A DNA stretch of 64,000 nt from Siphonodentalium dalli. Lineage: Eukaryota > Mollusca > Scaphopoda > Gadilida > Siphonodentaliidae. The position numbers were made by a program, and so were the translations under genes. The stretch lies in contig CP136061.1 in NCBI GenBank assembly GCA_032622095.1, forward strand, positions 42,039,797 through 42,103,796, written 5' to 3'. The notes beneath the pieces are model-generated. The model saw only the letters and a list, made by a program, of their open reading frames with translations. It was not told the DNA's origin and made no database searches. Each line of letters starts with the position of its first letter. Position 1 is the first letter of the stretch. Of the stretch, positions 40,701-55,700 are shown in pieces.

Positions 40701-43700
40701 CTTCTGTTCAGTGTTTATATTCCCTAATTCCCAGAAGATAAAATGCATAATCAAGGTGACTAATAGGCGAACATCAACTTCAATCTGATCCTCAAATGGC
40801 CATTGAGGACTGAGTTCCTCAGAGAGTGAATTTGTTGAAACTAGCATCACTAAATTCACCCTCTGGGGACCTCATTCTGCAAATGTCACACACACTATTC
40901 CCCCCTCTCTCTCTGCCACCTGCTATCCCCCTAACACTATCTTCTCCATTTTTTTTCCATCCCTAACCCAAATCCAGTTATATAGCTCCACTTCTCCTTC
41001 AAAACAATTATTTCCGACCCTTTCCATCTGAGCTATACCCCCTTGGGGATGGGGCATGTAGCCAAAGAGGAGAAGACTTCATACAAGTCCTCGGGCTTGT
41101 TGTCTGATCCTCATTTCCATACACATATTCTTCTATTTTGCATATATGTGTCATCTGTATATTGTTATTTGTTTGGATTTATAAATAACAAGAGCTACGC
41201 TGGGCGTGCAAAATACACCCTCCCTGGGGAAAATTGGCGAACTTGAGCTGTCTTTTCTCCTAATAAACCCACATACCAAATTTGATTGAAATCGGTTCAC
41301 TCTAACTAAAGTTATCATCCGGAATTACGTCAAATAAGGGGCATAACTCCGGTGAAAATTGGCGGACAGAACCCAAATTCGAACTTGAGCTGTCTTTTCT
41401 CCTAATAAACCCACATACCAAATTTGATTGAAATCGGTTCACTCTAATTAAAGTTATCATCCGGACAACAAATTTCAGGGATTTTCTAAGTCAAATTACG
41501 TAAAAAAAAGGGGCCATAACTCTCGCAAAAATTATCGGATTAAAACGAAATTCGGACTTGATCTGTATTTCGATATATGTAATCCACAAAAAAACGGGTA
41601 TTGCGTATAAACATTCCAAAATCGAGTTATCATCCGGAAACCAAAAAACATAAGAAAAACTGAATTTTCTGAGTCGAAAAAGGGGCATAACTCTGCCAAA
41701 AATGGTCGGACAGAACCCAAGTTCGAACTTGACCTGTGTTTTGGTGGGAGAAAGTAATAAACCAAATTTGGATTCATTCCGATAAACTATACTAAAGTTA
41801 TCATCCGGACAACAAATTTCAAGGATTTTCTAAGTCAAAAAACGTCAAATAAGGGGCATAACTCCGGTGAAAATTGGCGGGCGGAACCCAAATTCGAACT
41901 TGAACTTAATTTTCGGCTAATAAACCCACATACCAAATTTGATTAAATTTGGTTCACTCTAACTGAAGTTATCATCCGGAAACCAGGTTAACGGACGCCC
42001 GGACGGAACGACGGACCAATACTATAATACGGCCGTTTTTTCAAACGGGCGTATAAAAATATGTTTACACAAATCTTAGTTATCAGTTGACAATTACAAA
42101 ACAGTAAAAAAACTATGAGTGGCTTTAATGAAGAGTGCTGCGCTGGTGCTGCATTAAAGATCATGTGCCAGTGCATTCTCATATATATGCGAGGCTCCAT
42201 AAAGGGAACTTCGCATATATAAAACAATGCACTCGCTTACAAGTACAAGATAAATATTGTTAGGCCAATGTATTCTCTTATATATGCGAGGCGCCCAATG
42301 GGAGACTCACATATATAAGAGAATGTATTGGCACAGGGTTTTCTCAAAATTTCAGGAAGCTCCAGTCATGAAAGGTTTAATTAAAGACATATTATGGACT
42401 TGTTCGGGTGCATGAAACTGATAAGTTAGTACTCAGGCACTATGCCAACTGTGGGAATGTGGCATTCTGCTAACATCGCTGAAATCTAAAAGATATCGAC
42501 CATACCACTCCATAGATATCATCTGAACTACGCATAATTGTAAATATTTATAGCTTGATTCGGGACGTAACAATCGGCAATAAACTAACTTAAATGATTT
42601 CGCCATTGAGATTCATTGCATTTAGTTAATATAAAAGAATGACAGTGTGCGTGCTGGAAATTTGGTTTAATATTCATTAAAATAACTATTTTGAGCAAGA
42701 TTATTCTCCATTTCTATTTGATCACCCGACAGGAGTGTTTCAAATCATTGCTATATTTTGGTGAGAGATTTAAATTTACCTGCAGACCAAATTCACCCAG
42801 AACATGTGTATTGACTTTTTTGCTAGCTTTCGGCTTCAATCCGCCCCGCGGAAGTGCCTTGGTAACGACTAAGCAGCTTTCTGGCTGTAATCTAGAATCA
42901 GCCTCCGTTTGCTTCTTGTCTTTTCTGAAAAAAATATTTGTATTATATGCTTGCCTATAAAATAAAGTAAAATTACTGAAACGTAGATCGTCGTATGTAT
43001 CTCTCCAAAGCTGCAGTGAGATACGACTTGGTTATTTCACTCTTCCATTATTTCACTGTAGCTTGCGAATGAAGTCATGAATTTGCCATTAAAAGCAGTT
43101 TGCTACCTATCAGTTGATCTATGTCAGAAATTTGAGTCAACCAGATGCATGTTGATTTCCATGTACTGTTTAATTTGTTGTGCTTTTAAAAGTGAAAATG
43201 CCAAAAAGTTTAGCAAATGTGAGCATTAATAAGGTGCATCTAATAAAAAGAACACCAACAGTTTTTGTTTGAATACCTGTATCACTTGGGGGTATTACGA
43301 TTATAAAGGGTAAGATTTTCAATACCATTCTCTTACAGTCTTTTTTTTCCAAAATCGGTAAACCCTGAAGGCAGTATTTCATCGAGGTTACAGGTCATAC
43401 TGGCCCATTACTGGGTACATTGTGGTTTACCTTTGTAGGAATATGAAGAAACTGCTTGGTCTTTATACACCGTATTTAATTGAAAACAGAACCGCAGGCA
43501 GCAAGTAAGTGTTAGGAGACAAGTGGGGGGGGGGGGGGCATTGTTGTAAGTTGGTTGTAAAGTAGTTCTTAGACAAAGTGTTGCAGCTTATGGTTATTAG
43601 TTCGCCCTCGAAATATTGCAAAACTTATGCTGCGAGCGCCATGCACACACTGATCAACACCTTTAACCCTTTAATGATGGGAGCTGACCGAGTGCAGCAT

Positions 43701-46700
43701 TAACCCTTTACCCAACAGAACGGCCCTGTGCCAATGCATTCTCTTATATATGCGAGTCGACCATAGGTCGCCTCGCATATATAAGAGAATGCATTGGCTT
43801 AACACATTAAAAATTATAAAATTGTTAAAGAATGTAAGAAAAAATGGTAAAAAAAGATTTTTTTTAGGCCAATGCATTCTCTTATATATGCGAGGCGACC
43901 TATGGTCGACTCGCATATATAAGAGAATGCATTGGCACAGGGCATAACTGTAACTATCACAATGTGGTCAAGGAGCCGGTTCCAATGATATCCATATTTG
44001 TATGGTTCTATTGAGACAGACCGAAGATATTTTAGGCTGTTGAAGCTTTATTTGGCCGGTTTTGGCCGGTTTGTTGGGTAAAGGGTTAAATATCTTGAGC
44101 CAGTGCAATATCTTATATATGTGAGTCTCCATATGGAGCCTCTAATAATTAAGAGAATGCACTGGCTTACACGGTCAAGGTAAATACTGTTTGGCCAATG
44201 TATTCTCTTATGTATGTGAGGCTCCATATGGAAGACTCACATATATAAGAGAATGCATTGGCACAGGGGGTTCTCAAAAGTTCAGGAAGCTCCCATCATG
44301 AAAGGGTTAAACAGTTTCCACCAATGAAGATGAATCCTTCCGCATTTGTATTATCTTCTGGCCTATTTGTTGTCTGCCATTTTAACTGAACATTCCTCCA
44401 AATGAAAATAGACCAATCCAAACTGTACTTTTATAACCAAATGGGAGAAACTATTTAGTATAGAAAGGGGTAATAATAGGAACATCATTCCAACTACAAC
44501 CAATCTCATTTGTTAAGACTGCTGGTAAGGTCAGGCGAAGCTGTCAATAAAAGTGAGAGGCATACCACTATTTAAGGTTAGCTATTCTCCCTTCTTACCT
44601 CTCTGCCTCCTTGAGGAGTGGTAATGTCTGAGTAGTGAGGCCATGGATAAATATGAGGAGGATATCAGCCTTCATCGATCGGTTGTTTACCAGACTGTTT
44701 GCGATCCTTCTGAGAACATTCTCAACTTTAACGGCGACTTTCTTGCTGTGTGTACTTTCTAAAATCTGAAAATAAAATGTCAAGTGCAATTACAGTAATG
44801 CACTAGATAATCGACTCCTTAACCACAGCAGAATTATGGGTAACTTTTCAGGATTTAGTCGGAAATATGGCTTGTTACCAGTTATCGGAAAGCTCTCACT
44901 GAGAGCTTTCCGATGAATGGCAAAAAGCCATATTTCAGCCTAAATCCTGAAAAGTTACCCATAATTCTGCTGTGGTTAAGGAGTCAATTATTTAAGGCAT
45001 TACTGTATGTCAAGGAAGAGAGCCTGGAAATAGTGTAACATTTGCAGTATGAGGTCCCCAGAGGGTGTATTTAGTGACATTATCCCACATGTTAGACTAG
45101 CATCACAAAATTCACCCGCTGAGAACCTCATTCTGCTTAGGCCTCAACTGCTATGGGAGACCTAGGATCAGATTGAAGTTCTCCAGTTGAAGTGGGTGAT
45201 GTTCACCCATTGGGCACCTCAATTATGCATTTTATCTTCTGCAAATTAGGGGATATAGTAACTGAACAGAAGGGAAAAATTAATTAAAAACAATGTTAAT
45301 TTGAGACTATCGATACTTCCCAGAGGATGAGGCCTAAGCAGAATGAAGTCCCCAGTGGGTGAATATTGTGATGCTAGCCTGCTGTGGAGGGTAGCATCAC
45401 CTAATTAACTCAATCTGCAAATATCAGACACACTAACTCCAGACTTGCAAGGAAGGAAGAAGCAAAGTGGAACCCAAGCCTGAATACCTCTTATTTAACC
45501 CCTTTCTTTACTAAATAGAATCTCCCATTAAATTATACATAACAAACAACTATACAAATTGGAACGGTCTATTATTCATTTGGAGGGATGTTCACGACAG
45601 ACAGGCAAAAAGACATTAATGCGCAGAAGGATTAATTTTCATTGGAGGGAAATGTTCAGATAATAAGTTCAACAAACATTTGTTAAACTTATTATCTGAA
45701 CATTTCCTATGGGAACTACTCATCAATGAGTACAGAAAGTGTTAAATATCTTTTGCAGATCCCCTCTTTTGTTGTCCATATCTGACAAATAGGTTTTTAA
45801 CCATTTTTTTTATTAAACAGACATGGCTCATTCGAACCCCAAAATATACATAATTTGGTAAGAAGTATCTCAAAACATACATCTATGAACAAATTCGTCA
45901 ATATATCCCTCTAAGACGTTCATGACACTACATGTTGACGATTAAAACAAAGAGAAAGCAGCACATGAGTTATTAAATTGTTAAGATACTGCAAAACAGT
46001 AAAACCTCTCCAAACCGAACCCTCTATAAACCGAATCCCTCTACATACCGAACAATTTGTCCGGTCCCGAATTCACCCAAGTGCATTCTCACTAAAAATT
46101 ACCTCTATAATCTGGAAACTCTCTATTCTGAACATCGGACGGCATTTCTAGTCCATAAGTTAACAAATACATAAATTTTTACCTCCGAAATCCAAACAAG
46201 GAAATTGACACCAATCAAACGCATGTGCTGTAGATTTGACATACTTGATGCTGAGCTCTTATTGGCTTTGGAGGGAGAGAGAGAGTAGTTGGGTAACAAG
46301 TGCCTGGGATATCGCATCAGGGATGGTCGAAAAAATTGAGTGATCTTCTCCTTCACCCCATTGGCGAAAAATGGGGATCATTTATAATTAAAACTGTATT
46401 AGTGACAATATACTGCCATCGTGCACTTTTAGCGAGCTTCATTAGTGTTTTGTTTGGACAGTGGTCGTAAAATTAAGAGTCCACCTCAGCACAATGATTG
46501 ACGTAAAAACATAGGTGTTGGTGCTCTATTCTCTGTGAAGTCACCATTGTTCACTCAATGTGTGAAATGAGCACAGTTATCTAATATGACACCTGCTGTT
46601 ATAATCTGGTTCAAATCCACTGAACAAAGATACGCTAATTAAATCTGGCTCAGTATACGCTTATTCAACAGTACGAAACTACAATACATGTGCTACATTA

Positions 46701-49700
46701 ATATTTTCAGCGACATTTTTGAATCACCATAAAATTTATCGTTTACAGTCTTATCTATATAGCAGTGCATGTATTATGTATTATTAATATGTTTTAATTC
46801 TTATTATACCGTGTTTGATGTTATTTATATTTTATTTTTGGTTGTGCGTCAACAACTCTTACTGGCGAAGTCAATACATTCCAATCGTAGTGCGATTTTC
46901 TATAAACTGAACACCTCTCTAAACCGAACAGAAGGGCTGGTCCAAAGGGTGTTCAGTTTGTAGAGGTTTTACTGTATACTTTTTCCGAAAGTCGCGCGTT
47001 ATTCCGTTTCCAATTCCAGAATAGCAATGAATACAAATGTCGCAACATTTTATTGGAACCCAACAATCTTGTTCCAAGTTGTACTTTTTATAACTTCTAT
47101 GCGTCTTTCTGGGACATAAAATGCTCACAGAATGGTAGTTCAGGTATTCGTCAACCTATTTCGCTACCGGGAAAAATTCAAAAGCAAATATTGTAAGGTG
47201 TATTTTAATATTATAAGGTGTATTTTAATATTATAAGGTGTATTTTGGAGTGCAAACTGCTATGTCACTTTAAATTAAAGCTGATAGGGTAACTTTCATG
47301 TCAGTCAGACTTGTGTCTGTCAATCTATATTGCTAGCTCAGGTTTTCGCTAAAAATGACAGAAATATTACCTGGTGACACACACCAATGCCTATACGTGA
47401 TTAGCCACTGTAGCATACAGAGATCAGTATCATTTGGCTGCATACCTGATTTAGTGGGATACGTACCTGTTTTAGAGGGATATGTATACAAACCAGTTTT
47501 AGTGGGAATTCTACCTGATTTCGTGGCTGGATGAGGTTCCCTACCTAACTGTTTTAGTGGCTGGATGAGGTTCCCTACCTACCTGTTTTAGTGGCGTGAT
47601 GAGGTTCCCTAGAGCAGCAGGACTAACATATCTAGAGACGGTGGCATACGAGTCGTAACTTTTAAGCGATCTCGCTTCTAAAACTTTTGTGGTAATTCCT
47701 TCTACTTCCTTTTCGACTCCGACTGTGCCGAAGATTTCTTCATTAAAAACCTAAAATAGAACAATCAAAACATGAAAAGTCGCCAGGTGTTTCAATCATT
47801 GTCGTACATAGTACATTGCATACAGAAAAGAACTCATTCTTGCCTCAAATTCTTTTGTTGCATAATTTCCATGTTCAGGTAGTCTCCCATTAAATGGACA
47901 TGGCTCATTCCAAACAAATGCGTCGATATAGTGCAGAAGATACGTGTTTTGTTTCTTGCATTTTTCAGTAAAAAAGTCAGCGGTCATGTAAAAATCAGAC
48001 TATTGGAAGAAAATCTAGATGCCGTCACACCCAAGCCTGCAAATAGCGTGTGTCATTTGCAGAATGAGGGATAGCATCACCAAATTCACCCTCTGGAGAC
48101 CTCATTCTGCTTAGGCCTCATCTTCTGGGAGTATGGTATCTATAGTATCAAATTAATATTGTTTTTAGTTACATTTCCCTTCTAGGAAGTTTCTATATCC
48201 CCTAATTTGCAGAAGATAAAATTCATAATTGAGGTGCCCAATGGGTAAACATCACCAACTTCAACAGGGGAACTTCAATCTCTGATCCTAGGTCTGCCAT
48301 AGCAGGTGAGGGCCTGAGCAGAATGAGGTCCCCAGAGGGTGAATTTAGTGATGCTAGCCCTCTGGGGACCTCATTCTGCAAATGACAGGCACACTAAATG
48401 AAGAGAAAGCAGTGCATGTAGTTTTTTTTTACTACTTTCAAGTTAAGATAACACAATATTCCTTTTCCTTGAAAGAATATTTTAGGACATGAGGAAAATA
48501 GAATTTAAACAAACCTCAATAAGACTTTTAAGGCAGCAGTCCAGCCCTCCTGGTTTTAAGTGATCTGCGAGCTTCGTCAGAATCTTACTGATGGTGTATG
48601 ACAGCACATGGAGCTAGAATAAAGAAATAATGCAAGAACTTTATAATGAAAGTGTCAATGACACTGTAGCTCAACTTGGAAAGGGAATAATTTAATATAT
48701 TACAGTCAATGGAGCGATTAGGAATGTGGAAAGTTGAATGTCTAATACTAGTTTATAGACATGAAGAGAAAAGTAAAAACCAAGATGGCTGCTGGCGGCC
48801 ATGTTTTCGGCCGAATGACCCCAAAATGAGTCGTTCCCATCTACATGTCATCGTTAACATCAATGACAAATTTTATGACGATCAGACTAAAGGTACGACC
48901 TGTAGCCCATGCTAAAGAATTTAGTCATACAAAGAGTAAAATCCAAGATGGCTGCTGGCGGCCATGTTTTTTGGCCGATTGACCCCAAAATGACTCGTTC
49001 CAATCTACATGTCATTGTTAACATCCATGACAAATTTTATGATGATCAGACTAAAGGTACGACCTGTAGCCCGTGCTAAAGAATTTAGTCATACAAAGAG
49101 TAAAATCCAAGATGGCTGCTGGCGGCCACGTTTTTTCGCCAAATGACCCCAAAATTACTCGTTCCCATCTACATTTCAACATTAACATCCAGGACAAATT
49201 TCATGATGATCAGACGAATAGTACGACCTGTGGCCCGTGCTAATGGATTAAATTTTGAAATCCAAGATGGCCGCTGGCGGCCATGTTTTTTGTCCGAATG
49301 ACCCCAAAATGACTCGTTCCCATTTACATTCCAATTTCAACAGCCATGAAAAATTTTATGATGATCAGACTAAAGGTACGACCTGTAGCCCGTGCTAAAG
49401 GATTTAGTCATACAAAGAGTAAAATCCAAGATGGTTGCTGGCGACCATGTTTTTTGGCCGATTGACCCCAAAATTACTCGTTCCCATCTACATGTCATTG
49501 TTAACATCCATGATAAATTTTATGATGATCAGACTAAAGGTACGACCTGCAGCCCGTGATAAAGAATTTAGTCATACAAAGAGTAAAATCTAAGATGGCT
49601 GCTGGTGGCCATGTTTTTTGGCCGAATGACCCCAAAATTACTCGTTCCCATCTACATGTAAATATTATCATCCATGACAAATTTCATGATGATCAGACAA

Positions 49701-52700
49701 TCAGTACGACCTGTGGCCCGTGCTAATGGATTAAATTTTGAAATCCAAGATGGCCACTGGTGGCCATGTTTTTTGTCCGAATGACCCCAAAATGACTCGT
49801 TCCCATCTACATTCCAATATCAACAGCCATGACAAATTTTATGATGATCAGACTAAAAGTAGGACCTGTAGCCCGTGCTAAAGGATTTAGTCATGCAAAG
49901 AGTAAAATCCAAGACGGCTGCTGGCGGCCATGTTTTTTGGCCGATTGACCCCAAAATGACTCGTTCCCATCTACATATCAACATTAACATCCAGGACAAA
50001 TTTCATGATGATCAGACGAATAGTACGACCTGTGGCCCGTGCTAATGGATTAAATTTTGAAATCCAAGATGGCCGCTGGCGGCCATGTTTTTTGTCCGAA
50101 TGACCCCAAAATGACTCGTTCCCATTTACATTCCAATTTCAACAGCCATGAAAAATTTTATGATGATCAGACTAAAGGTACGACCTGTAGCCCGTGCTAA
50201 AGGATTTAGTCATACAAAGAGTAAAATCCAAGATGGCTGCTGGCGGCCATCTTTTTTGGCCGAATGACCCCAAAATGACTCGTTCCCATCTACATGTCAT
50301 TATTAACATTCATGAAAAATTTTATGATGATCAGACTAAAGATACAACCTGTAGCCCGATTGACCCCAAAATTACTCGTTCCCATCTACATGTACATGTC
50401 ATTGTTAACATCCATGATAAATTTTATGATGATCAGACTAAAGGTACGACCTGCAGCCCGTGATAAAGAATTTAGTCATACAAAGAGTAAAATCTAAGAT
50501 GGCTGCTGGTGGCCATGTTTTTTGGCCGAATGACCTCAAAATTACTCGCTCCCATCTACATGTCAATATTAACATCCATAACAAATTTCATGATGATCAG
50601 ACAATCAGTACGACCTGTGGCCCGTGCTAATGGATTAAATTTTGAAATCCAAGATGGCCGCTGGCGGCCATGTTTTTTGTCCGAATGACCCCAAAATGAC
50701 TCGTTCCCATCTACATTCCAATATCAACAGCCATGACAAATTTTATGATGATCAGACTAAAAGTAGGACCTGTAGCCCGTGCTAAATGATTTAGTCATGC
50801 AAAGAGTAAAATCCAAGACGGCTGCTGGCGGCCATGTTTTTTGGCCGATTGACCCCAAAATGACTCGTTCCAATCTACATGTCATTGTTAACATCCATGA
50901 CAAATTTTATGATGATCAGACTAAAGGTACGACCTGTAGCCCGTGCTAAAGAATTTAGTCATACAAAGAGTAAAATCCAAGATGGCTGCTGGCGGCCACG
51001 TTTTTTCGCCAAATGACCCCAAAATTACTCGTTCCCATCTACATATCAACATTAACATCCAGGACAAATTTCATGATGATCAGACGAATAGTACGACCTG
51101 TGGCCCGTGCTAATGGATTAAATTTTGAAATCCAAGATGGCCGCTGGCGGCCATGTTTTTTGTCCGAATGACCCCAAAATGACTCGTTCCCATTTACATT
51201 CCAATTTCAACAGCCATGAAAAATTTTATGATGATCAGACTAAAGGTACGACCTGTAGCCCGTGCTAAAGGATTTAGTCATACAAAGAGTAAAATCCAAG
51301 ATGGCTGCTGGCGGCCATCTTTTTTGGCCGAATGACCCCAAAATGACTCGTTCCCATCTACATGTCATTATTAACATTCATGAAAATTTTTATGATGATC
51401 AGACTAAAGATACAACCTGTAGCCCGATTGACCCCAAAATTACTCGTTCCCATCTACATGTACATGTCATTGTTAACATCCATGATAAATTTTATGATGA
51501 TCAGACTAAAGGTACGACCTGCAGCCCGTGATAAAGAATTTAGTCATACAAAGAGTAAAATCTAAGATGGCTGCTGGTGGCCATGTTTTTTGGCCGAATG
51601 ACCTCAAAATTACTCGCTCCCATCTACATGTCAATATTAACATCCATAACAAATTTCATGATGATCAGACAATCAGTACGACCTGTGGCCCGTGCTAATG
51701 GATTAAATTTTGAAATCCAAGATGGCCGCTGGCGGCCATGTTTTTTGTCCGAATGACCCCAAAATGACTCGTTCCCATCTACATTCCAATATCAACAGCC
51801 ATGACAAATTTTATGATGATCAGACTAAAAGTAGGACCTGTAGCCCGTGCTAAATGATTTAGTCATGCAAAGAGTAAAATCCAAGACGGCTGCTGGCGGC
51901 CATGTTTTTTGGCCGATTGACCCCAAAATGACTCGTTCCAATCTACATGTCATTGTTAACATCCATGACAAATTTTATGATGATCAGACTAAAGGTACGA
52001 CCTGTAGCCCGTGCTAAAGAATTTAGTCATACAAAGAGTAAAATCCAAGATGGCTGCTGGCGGCCACGTTTTTTCGCCAAATGACCCCAAAATTACTCGT
52101 TCCCATCTACATATCAACATTAACATCCAGGACAAATTTCATGATGATCAGACGAATAGTACGACCTGTGGCCCGTGCTAATGGATTAAATTTTGAAATC
52201 CAAGATGGCCGCTGGCGGCCATGTTTTTTGTCCGAATGACCCCAAAATGACTCGTTCCCATTTACATTCCAATTTCAACAGCCATGAAAATTTTTATGAT
52301 GATCAGACTAAAGGTACGACCTGTAGCCCGTGCTAAAGGATTTAGTCATACAAAGAGTAAAATCCAAGATGGCTGCTGGCGGCCATTTTTTTTGGCCGAA
52401 TGACCCCAAAATGACTCGTTCCCATCTACATGTCATTATTAACATTCATGAAAATTTTTATGATGATCAGACTAAAGATACAACCTGTAGCCCGTGCTAA
52501 AGGATTTAGTCATACAAAGAGTAAAATCCAAGATGGCTGCTGGCGACCATGTTTTTTGGCCGATTGACCCCAAAATTACTCGTTCCCATCTACATGTCAT
52601 TGTTAACATCCATGATAAATTTTATGATGATCAGACTAAAGGTACGACCTGCAGCCCGTGATAAAGAATTTAGTCATACAAAGAGTAAAATCTAAGATGG

Positions 52701-55700
52701 CTGCTGGTGGCCATGTTTTTTGGCCGAATGACCCCAAAATTACTCGTTCCCATCTACATATCAACATTAACATCCATGACAAATTTCATGATGATCAGAC
52801 GAATAGTACGACCTGTGGCCCGTGCTAATGGATTAAATTTTGAAATCCAAGATGGCCGCTGGCGGCCATGTTTTTTGTCCGAATGACCCCAAAATGACTC
52901 TTTCCCATCTACATTCCAATATCAACAGCCAAGACAAATTTTATAATGATCAGACTAAAGGTACGACCTGTAGCCCGTGCTAAAGGATTTAGTCATACAA
53001 AGAGTAAAATCCAAGATGGCTGCTGACGGCCATGTTTTTTGGCCGAATGACCCCAAAATGACTCGTTCCCATCTGCATGTGATTATTAACATTCTTGACA
53101 AATTTTATGATGATCAGACTAAAGGTACGACCTGTAGCCCGTGCTAAAGAATTTAGTCATACAAAGAGTAAAATCCAAGATGGCTGCTGGTGGCCATGTT
53201 TTTGGGCCGAATGACCCCAAAATTACTCGTTCCCATCTACATGTCAATATTAACATCCATGACAAATATCATGATGATCAGACGAACAGTGCGACCTGTG
53301 GCCCGTGCTAATGGATTGAATTTTGAAAACAAAGATGGCCACTGGCGGCCATGTTTTTTGTCCGAATGACCCCAAAATGACTCGTTCCCATCTACATTCC
53401 AATTTCAACAGCCATGATAAATTTCATGATTATCAGACTAAAGGTACGACCTGTAGCCCGTGCTAAAGGATTTAGTCATACAAAGAGTAAAATCCAAGAT
53501 GGCTGCTGGCGGCCATGTTTTTTGCCCGAATAACCCAAAAATGACTCGTTCCCATCTACATGTCATTGTTAACATCCATAACAAATTTCATGACGATCAG
53601 ATGAACAGTACGGCCTGTAGCCCGTGCTAATGGATTGAATTTTGAAATCTAAGATGGCCACTGGCGGCCATGTTTTTTTTCCGTATGACCCCAAAATGAA
53701 TCATTCCGGTACAAATGTTGATGTCAACAGCTATGACAAATTTCATAATGATCCGATCAAAGGTACGTCCTGTAGCCTCTATTGTTGACGCTGCCCGTAC
53801 ACACGCACACACGCACACACGGACGACGGACGACAAAGCCATGGCAATAGCTCAAACTTTACAAAGTAAAGTTGAGCTAATAATGATGATCACGATCGGC
53901 GAGATTTGGCGATTCATGATGTGACAAAGACTCAATAATATTACCAGGGACGTTCGGCGAGATTTGGTGATTCATTATGTGACAAAGACTCAATAATATT
54001 ACCAGGGACGTTCGGCGAGATTTGGTGATTCATTATGTGACAAAGACTCAATAATATTATCAGGGACGATCGGCGAGATTTGGTGATTCATTATATGACA
54101 AAGACTCAATAATATTATCAGGGACAACAGACAAATCATAGCATTATGTGATGGCAACCATGTAGCCACACAAGATATATCTTAAATATTTCAAAACAGC
54201 AGTCCGCTTTAGCGGGCACATTGTAATTTACGTTCACCACCACAGCCTGCTATTATGAGCAGTGACGTTCGTTTCCTGTTCCGCGATTTTAATCAGCATG
54301 ATGTCATTTCTAAAAATAGAATCATCTATAATTAACACTTGATCATGAGTAACATGTTTGGCGTTTAGTATTTCCTGGTTGTCAAAATGGTATATGTGAA
54401 CAATTCTCGGTGAAAATGAATATATATTACGATGAATTCTCCAACGCAGAGTTTTACGAGAGACTTAATGTCACTGATTTTGTACTCGACAAGCTTATTG
54501 AAAATGACAGCGGTCGCAGTGCTGTTTTTGTCCGAATGAACTCAAGATTGCGAGGACGATCAAAATCAAGATACCGATGACAATTCTGCAGGATGCGGAC
54601 GTATTCATCATCTGCCTTTCTTTTTCTAGGAGAATCTGACTTTAGAATCGAAAGAAGGCTATTGTATGATATGCAGACCAAGGCAGAACCTGACAACTCC
54701 TGAGATTGATTTCATCTCAGGTGTGCATAGGTAAGCGGACAATATGCTAAACCCATATCAATAATAACCGAATGCATGTATACCTGGTATCCACGGGTTA
54801 GACTAGTCCTCAGCTCCGTTAATAGGTACGGGAAGTATCGAGGTCCCAGCGTGTCGACGATCTGTAACAGAGTGTCTCTTGCTGTTTCTCGAATGTTGTA
54901 TGATCGTGACTTCAGAAAGTTACAAACTTTAATTAGGATACTGAAAATAATAAAGATCTATAGTATATACCTTGGCATTCCATCTAACTAAATTCTGCAT
55001 CTAACCTAATTATCAGCGAGTATCCAGTATCCGAGTGTATACACCCAAGCCTTCAAATAGTGTGTCCGACATTTGCAGAATGGGTTCCCCAGATGGTGAA
55101 TTTAGTGATGCTATCCCGCACAACTCTGGGAACCTCATTCTGCCAAGGCCTCACATCTTCGGGGAAGTATCTATAGTCGACATTGTTTTTAAGTTACTTT
55201 TTCCCCTTCTGCTCAATTTCTATATCCCCTAATTTGCAGAAGATAAAATGTATAATCGAGGTGTCTAATGGGTGAACATCACCAACTTCAACTGGGGAAC
55301 TTCAATCTGATTCTAGGTCTCCCATAGCAGTTGAGGCCTAAGCAGAATGAGGTCCCAGAGGGTGCATTTGGCATCACTAACCCTCTGGGGACCTCATTCT
55401 GTAAATGTAAGACACAGGCTTGCATACACATATCCAGGGATGAAATTCCATGCCTTTTCCATGATTTTCTGTAATTTTCCATGAACTCGAAGTGATGAAC
55501 ACTTAGCAAGGTGAAACTTCAAAATTAATGTGAGATGAATAGCTCACTTTGACAACCGGAAGAAGTTATAACCAAAACTCACGAAAAACACCTCCAAGCC
55601 TGCAAATAGCGGGTCTGTCATTTGCAGAATGAGGTCCCCAGAGGGTGAATTTAGCTGTGCGGGATAGCATCACTAAATTCACCCTCTGGGGACCTCATTC

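Noticed and set aside
46123-46356. Minus-strand 77-codon frame as an intact pogo/Tigger transposase
   Set aside because: Far too short and lacking the DDE region; at most a remnant within the 45997-46974 element.
50194-51565. Repeated 67-89 codon frames beginning [13 protein letters not shown] or MSLLTFM
   Set aside because: Identical frames recur at the 1068-bp repeat spacing in a satellite array; they are not genes.
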